Shown piece after piece: positions 8,191-12,591 of a DNA stretch of 12,591 nt. A program made the translations under genes and the position numbers. The notes beneath the pieces were generated by a model. That model was not told the DNA's origin, made no database searches, and saw only the letters and a list, made by a program, of their open reading frames with translations. The stretch is from Syntrophorhabdaceae bacterium (lineage in GTDB: Bacteria; Desulfobacterota; Syntrophorhabdia; Syntrophorhabdales; Syntrophorhabdaceae). The DNA is taken from the NCBI GenBank assembly GCA_026415015.1, contig JAOAHW010000098.1, positions 1 to 12,591 of the forward strand. Direction: 5' to 3'. Every line of letters starts with the position of its first letter. Position 1 is the stretch's first letter.

Positions 8191-9165
8191 CTATGGGTTC
8201 TCCTCTTCTCCAGTCTCTTGTTTTTTAACTTCTTTTTTTGCCTTTTTTTCCTGTTCCTTTGCCTTTTCCCTCTCTAAATACTCCTGTTTTGTAATGCGGG
8301 AGCGGGCAAAATGGTCTGCACTAACAATGAGCTTATCAAGTCCTAATTCCTTAGGCGTATATCCAAATGCAAGACCCATCAACTGGGTAAAATATATGAC
8401 AGGGATATTGAAATTAGAACCTGTTGTCTGGTTTATCTGTTCCTGCCTTAGGTCAAGGTTCTGCTGGCATAACGGGCATGCCACAATAATACAGTTTGCC
8501 CCTGCATCCACTGCCATGGCAATGACCTTTTTAGATAGCTCATTTACCATCTTTCTCTTTGGCACGCCGAATGCCGCACCACAGCACTCTAATTTAAAGG
8601 CAAAGTCACACACCTCAATCCCCAGGGCAGATATAATCCTGTCCATGGAGGTAGGATTTTCAGGGTCGTCAAACTGGGCTATCTTGGGAGGCCTGTTCAT
8701 GATACAACCATAATAAGGGGCAGCCTTCATATCATGGATTATATGAGTTACCCTGTTTTTTATAGCCTCTAATCCTACATCTTCATATAATACCTGGAGT
8801 GAAGATTTTGCGTATACACCGCAGTTGTACTTCTCATCAAGGAGCTCGTTTACCTTTTCTTTAAATGTCCCATCATTCTCCATGGAGTACTGTGCCTTTT
8901 TAAAGGCCATAAGGCATGATGGACAATTTGTGGTTACTACATCCAGGCCCATATTCTCAATGATAGATAGGTTTCTCGCTGCAAGGGCAGCAGCAAAGAC
9001 ATGGTCTACTGTGTGGGCTGGGGTTGAGCCACAGCAACTCCAGTCTTCAGGTTCAACATAATCAACACCCAGTGCATCAAATACAACCCTCATTGATTTG
9101 TCATATTCAACTGCCGTCCCTTCAAGGGAACATCCCTGAAAATATGCGTATCTTTTTTTAGCCAT
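8191..9165 (-). CDS. hdrB: Heterodisulfide reductase subunit B (HdrB), catalytic CCG-domain subunit
   Basis: HdrB carries the disulfide-reducing site made of two noncubane [4Fe-4S] clusters bound by CCG domains. Both cysteine sets are complete: C12, C44-C45 with CCG, C81 and C84 (CPSC) in the first domain, and C154, C194-C195 with CCG, C230 and C233 (CPLC) in the second, fitting the Cx31-39CCx34-36CxxC pattern. The likely substrate in a non-methanogen is a protein or small thiol disulfide such as DsrC, but none is encoded nearby. The core ends near residue 290 and is followed by a strongly charged Lys/Glu tail (about 297-324), longer than a minimal HdrB needs. The ATG overlaps the hdrC stop by 8 nt, with only a weak ribosome site, so translational coupling is likely. 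Confidence 0.95.
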   Translation of the reverse strand: MAKKRYAYFQGCSLEGTAVEYDKSMRVVFDALGVDYVEPEDWSCCGSTPAHTVDHVFAAALAARNLSIIENMGLDVVTTNCPSCLMAFKKAQYSMENDGTFKEKVNELLDEKYNCGVYAKSSLQVLYEDVGLEAIKNRVTHIIHDMKAAPYYGCIMNRPPKIAQFDDPENPTSMDRIISALGIEVCDFAFKLECCGAAFGVPKRKMVNELSKKVIAMAVDAGANCIIVACPLCQQNLDLRQEQINQTTGSNFNIPVIYFTQLMGLAFGYTPKELGLDKLIVSADHFARSRITKQEYLEREKAKEQEKKAKKEVKKQETGEEENP

Positions 9166-9724
9166 GTTTCTTTAAGGTTTCCTGAAATCTGTCAAATATC
9201 TTTGCCACTTTGTCGCTTCCTTTTATCTTTTTAGGTAGAAAATGTATCTTGTTGTGTGCCAGAACCTTTGGACCTAAATCTGAATCTGCAAAAAGATGAC
9301 CTGACCTGAGGTTGTATGACAGCAGTGTCCCTACCTCATATATCCTCCCAAACTTTTTTACAGAGTCAAGAAATGAGTCGTAAAAGAGCTTTATGTCTTT
9401 TTCTGATACCCTGTTCTCCCTGCGGGCTATTATCCTCAAGACATCCATAATGTGGGCCACATCTATCTCACAGGGGCATCTTGTAGTGCATGTCTCACAG
9501 GTTGCACAGAGCCAGATTGCCTTTGAATTGAGTATTGTATCCTTCTGGCCTGCCTGGAGGAGCCTCATTACCTGGCTTACAGGATAATCAAAGTAGTGGG
9601 AGTAAGGACAACCAGCAGTACAGTTACCGCATTGATAACACAGCGCAGGGTCCTGCCCGCTTTCTTCTTTTACATGTTCTATAAATTTCCAATCAATACT
9701 CTCAGTTAAGTTAATGGCATCCAT
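9158..9724 (-). CDS. hdrC: Heterodisulfide reductase subunit C (HdrC), dicluster ferredoxin
   Basis: HdrC relays electrons from HdrA to the HdrB active site. The 188-aa soluble protein has two [4Fe-4S] motifs, C29/C32/C35/C39 (CYQCGNCTAGCP) and C73/C76/C79/C83 (CATCETCTTRCP, extra C85), followed by a helical C-terminal part. It lacks the membrane helices of HdrE-linked or DsrM-like systems, so the complex is expected to be cytoplasmic. It is the first gene of the operon. The promoter, a Rex-like operator and an upstream A/T tract lie just in front of it. The ribosome site is poor at normal spacing (AAAGA a few bases from the ATG, with AAGGA about 20 nt away), which may limit translation or indicate a different true start, although the first codons fit the family. 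Confidence 0.95.
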   Translation of the reverse strand: MDAINLTESIDWKFIEHVKEESGQDPALCYQCGNCTAGCPYSHYFDYPVSQVMRLLQAGQKDTILNSKAIWLCATCETCTTRCPCEIDVAHIMDVLRIIARRENRVSEKDIKLFYDSFLDSVKKFGRIYEVGTLLSYNLRSGHLFADSDLGPKVLAHNKIHFLPKKIKGSDKVAKIFDRFQETLKKHG

Positions 9725-9749
9725 ATGTCTTTTTAGCCCATCCTTTTAT

Positions 9750-9767
9750 TTGTGAAATTTTTAACAC
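9750..9767. promoter_or_regulatory. Candidate Rex (NADH/NAD+ sensor) operator
   Basis: The 18-bp sequence TTGTGAAATTTTTAACAC matches the Rex operator consensus TTGTGAA-N4-TTCACAA at 12 of the 14 defined bases: the left half is perfect and the right half is 5 of 7. It covers the predicted -10 and transcription start of the hdr-flx operon, where a repressor would block initiation. The operon encodes a probable NADH-oxidising complex, which fits control by NADH. This is a match by eye in AT-rich DNA, so chance is not excluded, and no rex gene is in the window. Confidence 0.6.
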
Positions 9768-9787
9768 TTTTTAAAAAATCTTGTCAA
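9758..9787 (-). promoter_or_regulatory. Promoter of the hdrCBA-flxDCBA operon, with A/T-tract upstream element
   Basis: On the minus strand a perfect -35 TTGACA (9787-9782) is followed after 18 nt by TAAAAA (9763-9758), a four-of-six match to TATAAT; with 17-nt spacing the hexamer would be TTAAAA. The predicted start is near 9751, about 27 nt before the hdrC ATG. Immediately upstream of the -35 are runs of seven A residues (about 9788-9815) resembling an UP element that binds RNA polymerase alpha subunits. The strong -35 and weak -10 suggest a regulated promoter. Confidence 0.65.
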
Positions 9788-9843
9788 TATTTTTTTATAA
9801 TTTTTTTGTTTTTAATAGTGAACAGTTAATCAAGCTTAAAAGA

Positions 9844-9872
9844 TGATTATTCTACTAAAAATTAGATAATCA
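9844..9872. repeat. Imperfect dyad symmetry in the ppdK-hdrC gap
   Basis: TGATTAT (9844-9850) and ATAATCA (9866-9872) are perfect 7-bp inverted arms, with a further CTA/TAG pair inside after a one-base bulge. The dyad sits about 60 bp upstream of the hdrC -35. It could be a binding site for a regulator or part of the 3' structure of the ppdK transcript. No known factor is recognised. Confidence 0.4.
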
Positions 9873-9881
9873 ACTATTTTC

Positions 9882-9933
9882 AAAGGGGAAAATATCTTGT
9901 GAATCTTTTCTTTTTTCAATATCTCCCCTCTTT
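9882..9933 (-). terminator. Long hairpin after ppdK, possible weak terminator or 3' stabiliser
   Basis: On the minus strand AAAGAGGGGAGATAT (9933-9919) can pair with ATATTTTCCCCTTT (9895-9882), giving 14 pairs with one bulged A and two G-U wobbles around a 23-nt A-rich loop. It begins 29 bp after the ppdK stop codon. No clean run of T follows directly (GAAAATAG comes next), so it is not a classical terminator. It could protect the ppdK mRNA end or terminate with help, and read-through into hdrC is possible. Confidence 0.4.
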
Positions 9934-9962
9934 ATCTATTCACTATCGTAAACTGCTATCTC

Positions 9963-12591
9963 TTATTTAGCCCCTTTAGCCTTCTTGTCCTTGGCCTGTC
10001 TTTTTTCCTTTATTGCTGCCCTTGCTGCAGCGAGCTTTGCAAGGGTTACCCTGTAGGGTGAGCAGCTCACATAGTTAAGGCCTATCCTATGGCAGAACTC
10101 AACAGAGTTTGGTTCGCCACCGTGCTCTCCACAGATTCCAACTTTTAGGTCACCCCTTGTAGACCTACCCAACTCAACACCCATCTTCATGAGCTTGCCA
10201 ACGCCCTCTTCATCTATCCTCTGGAAGGGGTCATAGTCGTATATGCCATTTTCTACATAAAACCTTAAGAACTTACCTGCATCATCCCTGCTCATACCAA
10301 GGACTGTCTGGGTGAGGTCGTTTGTGCCAAAGGAGAAGAACTCTGCCTCTTTTGCTATCTCATCGGCAGTTATCGCTGCCCTTGGTATCTCTATCATTGT
10401 CCCTATCTTATAATCTATATCAAGGCCATATTTTTTGGTCACATTCTTAGCGACCTTTTCCACCACATCCTTCTGTAGTGTTAGCTCACGGATATGACCT
10501 ACAAGGGGTATCATTATCTCTGGCTTTACATCAATGCCTTTCTTTTTGACCTCACATGCTGCCTCAAAGATTGCCTGTGCCTGCATCTCGGTTATCTCAG
10601 GATATACTATACCGAGCCTGCACCCCCTGTGACCGAGCATAGGGTTTGCCTCATGGAGGCTGTTCACCTTTGCAAGGAGGTTTTCGTAAGGTATCCCCAT
10701 CTTCTGTGCCAATGCCTTTATCTCCTTCTCTGTATGGGGGAGGAACTCATGTAAAGGCGGATCCAGTGTCCTTATGGTTACTGGCAGCCCGTTCATTACC
10801 TTGAATATCCCCATAAAATCCTTCTTCTGCATGGGTAGGAGCTTTTTAAGGGCCTTTTTCCTGCCCTCTAAATCATCGGCAAGTATCATCTCCCTGACTG
10901 CATCGATCCTCTCGCCCTCAAAGAACATATGTTCAGTCCTGCAGAGGCCTATACCTTCTGCACCAAAGGCAACTGCCACAGATGCCTGTTCAGGTTCGTC
11001 GGCATTTGTCCTTATACCCAGTCTTCTCACCTCATCTGCCCATGACATAAGGAGGGCAAAATCTTGATAAACCTGCGATTTTTCAGGTTTCAGTGTCTTA
11101 TCAATGAGCACCCTCAGTATCTCTGATGGTATGGTGTTTATCTCTCCTATAAAGACCTCACCTGTTGTCCCGTCTATAGAGATGTATTCACCCTCTTTTA
11201 TGCTCTTTCCCTTAACAGAGATGGCCTTCTTTTTGTAATCAATATCAAGCTCTCCACATCCTGCAACGCAGACCTTACCCATCTGTCTTGCCACAAGGGC
11301 AGCATGGCTTGTCATACCACCCCTTGAAGTAAGGATACCCTGGGCTGCATTCATACCTCTTATGTCTTCTGGAGACGTCTCAATCCTCACAAGTATAACC
11401 TTTTCACCCTTTGCTGCCCAGGACTCTGCATCCTCTGCATTGAATACAACCTTACCTGTGGCAGCACCAGGACCGGCATTGAGGCCTTTAGCAACCATAT
11501 TCCCTGATTTTAAGGCCTTGTCCTTTTCTTTTGGGTCAAAGATTGGTCTTAAAAGCTGGTTGAGCATATCTGGCTCCACCCTCATAAGTGCCTCTTCCTT
11601 TGTAATAAGGCCTTCTTTTACCATGTCAACAGCTATCTTAAAGGCAGAGAATGCAGTCCTCTTCCCTGTCCTTGTCTGGAGCATCCAGAGTTTTCCATTT
11701 TGTATTGTAAACTCTATGTCCTGCATATCCCTGTAATTCTTCTCAAGGATATCCCGTATCTTTATAAGCTGCTTGTATATATCAGGCATAACCTCTTCAA
11801 GGGACTGAACCTTTTTATCTGTCTTCTGTTTTATGTTTATAGGGAGTGGTGTCCTTATACCTGCCACAACATCCTCACCCTGGGCATTCAAGAGATATTC
11901 ACCATAGAAATGATCCTCTCCTGTAGCAGGGTCTCTTGTAAAGGCAACACCTGTCCCGCAGTCATTACCCATATTACCGAATACCATACACTGGACATTT
12001 ACAGCAGTCCCCCAGTCATTAGGTATGTTATTCAATTCCCTGTATGCAATTGCCCTTTCATTATTCCATGATTTAAAGACAGCACCTATTGCACCCCATA
12101 GCTGTTCATATGGGTCTTCAGGGAACTCAACACCTACCCTCTTTTTTATAAGACCTTTAAACTTCTTCACCAGGTCTTTCAGGTCTTTTACTGAAAGCTC
12201 TGTATCAAACTTTATCTTCTTCTCCTTCTTTTTTTCCTCTATTATCTCCTCAAATGGGTCTGTCTCCTCCTTTGTCTGGGGCTTTAGCCCAAGGACAACA
12301 TCGCCATACATCTGGACAAATCTCCTGTAACAATCATAGGCAAACCACTCGTTATTTGTCTTTTTAGCAAGGCCTTTTACTGTTTCATCATTGAGACCGA
12401 GATTAAGGACAGTATCCATCATCCCTGGCATACTAACCCTTGCCCCTGACCTTACAGAAAAGAGGAGTGGGTTTTTACTGTCTCCGAATGTGGCGCCCAT
12501 CTCTTTTTCTACCTTTTTCACATTCTCTATGACCTCTTCTTTCAGACCATCAGGGAATTTCATGCCAGAATTATAATAGAGTATACACACC
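9963..12591 (-). CDS. ppdK: Pyruvate, phosphate dikinase (5' end beyond window)
   Basis: PpdK interconverts pyruvate, ATP and phosphate with phosphoenolpyruvate, AMP and pyrophosphate in the cytoplasm. The 875 visible codons start inside the N-terminal ATP-grasp domain: the first codon, GTG in VCILYYNSG, aligns with an internal position around residue 47 of known enzymes, so it is not the start. Seen in order (fragment numbering) are SVRSGARVSMPGMMDT (45-60), EFTIQNGKLWMLQTRTGKRT (293-312), the phosphohistidine site GGMTSHAALVAR with H429, and the PEP/pyruvate barrel with GLCRTEHMFFE (548-558), LDPPLHEFLPHT (609-620), SFGTNDLTQ (753-761) and GICGEHGGEP with catalytic C820. After the usual C-terminus comes a short Lys/Ala-rich tail (about 862-875). 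The gene is intact as far as seen. It is followed by a hairpin and a separate promoter for hdrC, so it is probably its own transcription unit. Confidence 0.97.
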   Translation of the reverse strand, partial: VCILYYNSGMKFPDGLKEEVIENVKKVEKEMGATFGDSKNPLLFSVRSGARVSMPGMMDTVLNLGLNDETVKGLAKKTNNEWFAYDCYRRFVQMYGDVVLGLKPQTKEETDPFEEIIEEKKKEKKIKFDTELSVKDLKDLVKKFKGLIKKRVGVEFPEDPYEQLWGAIGAVFKSWNNERAIAYRELNNIPNDWGTAVNVQCMVFGNMGNDCGTGVAFTRDPATGEDHFYGEYLLNAQGEDVVAGIRTPLPINIKQKTDKKVQSLEEVMPDIYKQLIKIRDILEKNYRDMQDIEFTIQNGKLWMLQTRTGKRTAFSAFKIAVDMVKEGLITKEEALMRVEPDMLNQLLRPIFDPKEKDKALKSGNMVAKGLNAGPGAATGKVVFNAEDAESWAAKGEKVILVRIETSPEDIRGMNAAQGILTSRGGMTSHAALVARQMGKVCVAGCGELDIDYKKKAISVKGKSIKEGEYISIDGTTGEVFIGEINTIPSEILRVLIDKTLKPEKSQVYQDFALLMSWADEVRRLGIRTNADEPEQASVAVAFGAEGIGLCRTEHMFFEGERIDAVREMILADDLEGRKKALKKLLPMQKKDFMGIFKVMNGLPVTIRTLDPPLHEFLPHTEKEIKALAQKMGIPYENLLAKVNSLHEANPMLGHRGCRLGIVYPEITEMQAQAIFEAACEVKKKGIDVKPEIMIPLVGHIRELTLQKDVVEKVAKNVTKKYGLDIDYKIGTMIEIPRAAITADEIAKEAEFFSFGTNDLTQTVLGMSRDDAGKFLRFYVENGIYDYDPFQRIDEEGVGKLMKMGVELGRSTRGDLKVGICGEHGGEPNSVEFCHRIGLNYVSCSPYRVTLAKLAAARAAIKEKRQAKDKKAKGAK

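Noticed and set aside
7949..8713. Plus-strand open frame of 254 codons antisense to hdrA and hdrB
   Set aside because: It is a shadow of the opposite-strand genes, whose catalytic cysteines and family signatures are clear; its translation is low-complexity Ser/Phe-rich as expected for antisense reading.
9816..9833. A second Rex-like palindrome, TAGTGAA-CAGT-TAATCAA
   Set aside because: It matches only 10 of 14 defined positions with the central bases of the right half wrong, which is easily reached by chance in this AT-rich gap.
12588..12590. GTG at the right edge as the start codon of ppdK
   Set aside because: The residues that follow align with an internal stretch of PpdK about 46 residues into the protein, and the ATP-grasp N-terminus is missing, so the gene continues beyond the window.
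1..12591. Mobile elements, CRISPR repeats, tRNA or rRNA genes, phage or defence islands
   Set aside because: Coding density is high on one strand with only housekeeping and energy genes. I saw no transposase, no regularly spaced direct repeats and no tRNA-like cloverleaf in the two gaps.

Overview
The window looks like chromosomal DNA of a strictly anaerobic bacterium. The clue is a complete seven-gene set for a flavin/iron-sulfur NADH dehydrogenase-heterodisulfide reductase (HdrABC plus Flx-type subunits), a complex described in sulfate reducers and other anaerobes. Codon use favours ATA, AGG and AGA, and the base composition leans towards AT. Both would fit Desulfobacterota or Nitrospirota (Thermodesulfovibrio-like) lineages, but taxonomy cannot be settled by reading alone. 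All eleven genes lie on the minus strand, so transcription runs from the right edge to the left. I see no mobile element, tRNA, rRNA or CRISPR array.

Layout in order of transcription. (1) ppdK, pyruvate phosphate dikinase, 12591-9963, has its 5' end outside the window. (2) A 238-bp AT-rich gap (9725-9962) holds two dyad symmetries, an A/T-tract UP-like element, a TTGACA promoter, and an 18-bp near-palindrome closely matching the operator of the NADH/NAD+-sensing repressor Rex. (3) hdrC-hdrB-hdrA-flxD-flxC-flxB-flxA (9724-2953) form one tight operon whose genes overlap, abut or sit 3 bp apart. It ends in a strong intrinsic terminator (2881-2929). (4) A 225-bp gap carries that terminator, a short AT palindrome and a good sigma-70-type promoter. 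(5) The protein quality-control operon tig-clpP-clpX (2727 to the left edge) has ATGA or 8-nt overlaps, and clpX runs off the window.

How the genes work together. FlxA is the likely NADH-oxidising flavoprotein. FlxB and FlxC carry iron-sulfur clusters, and FlxD (MvhD-like, [2Fe-2S]) passes electrons into HdrA. HdrA holds the FAD expected to bifurcate electrons towards ferredoxin and, through HdrC, towards the two CCG-domain sites of HdrB, where a thiol/disulfide partner (DsrC in sulfate reducers) would be reduced. A Rex-like operator over the -10 and start region makes physiological sense: high NADH would release Rex and turn on an NADH-consuming enzyme. PpdK interconverts pyruvate and phosphoenolpyruvate; its position next to the operon suggests, but does not prove, a link to pyruvate-level carbon metabolism. 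The tig-clpP-clpX block is an ordinary housekeeping unit (ribosome-bound chaperone plus ClpXP protease).

The complex belongs to a known family. The less expected parts are the candidate Rex control, the absence of an adjacent alcohol dehydrogenase, formate dehydrogenase, hydrogenase or dsrC, and the FrhB-like module of the FlxC-type subunit.
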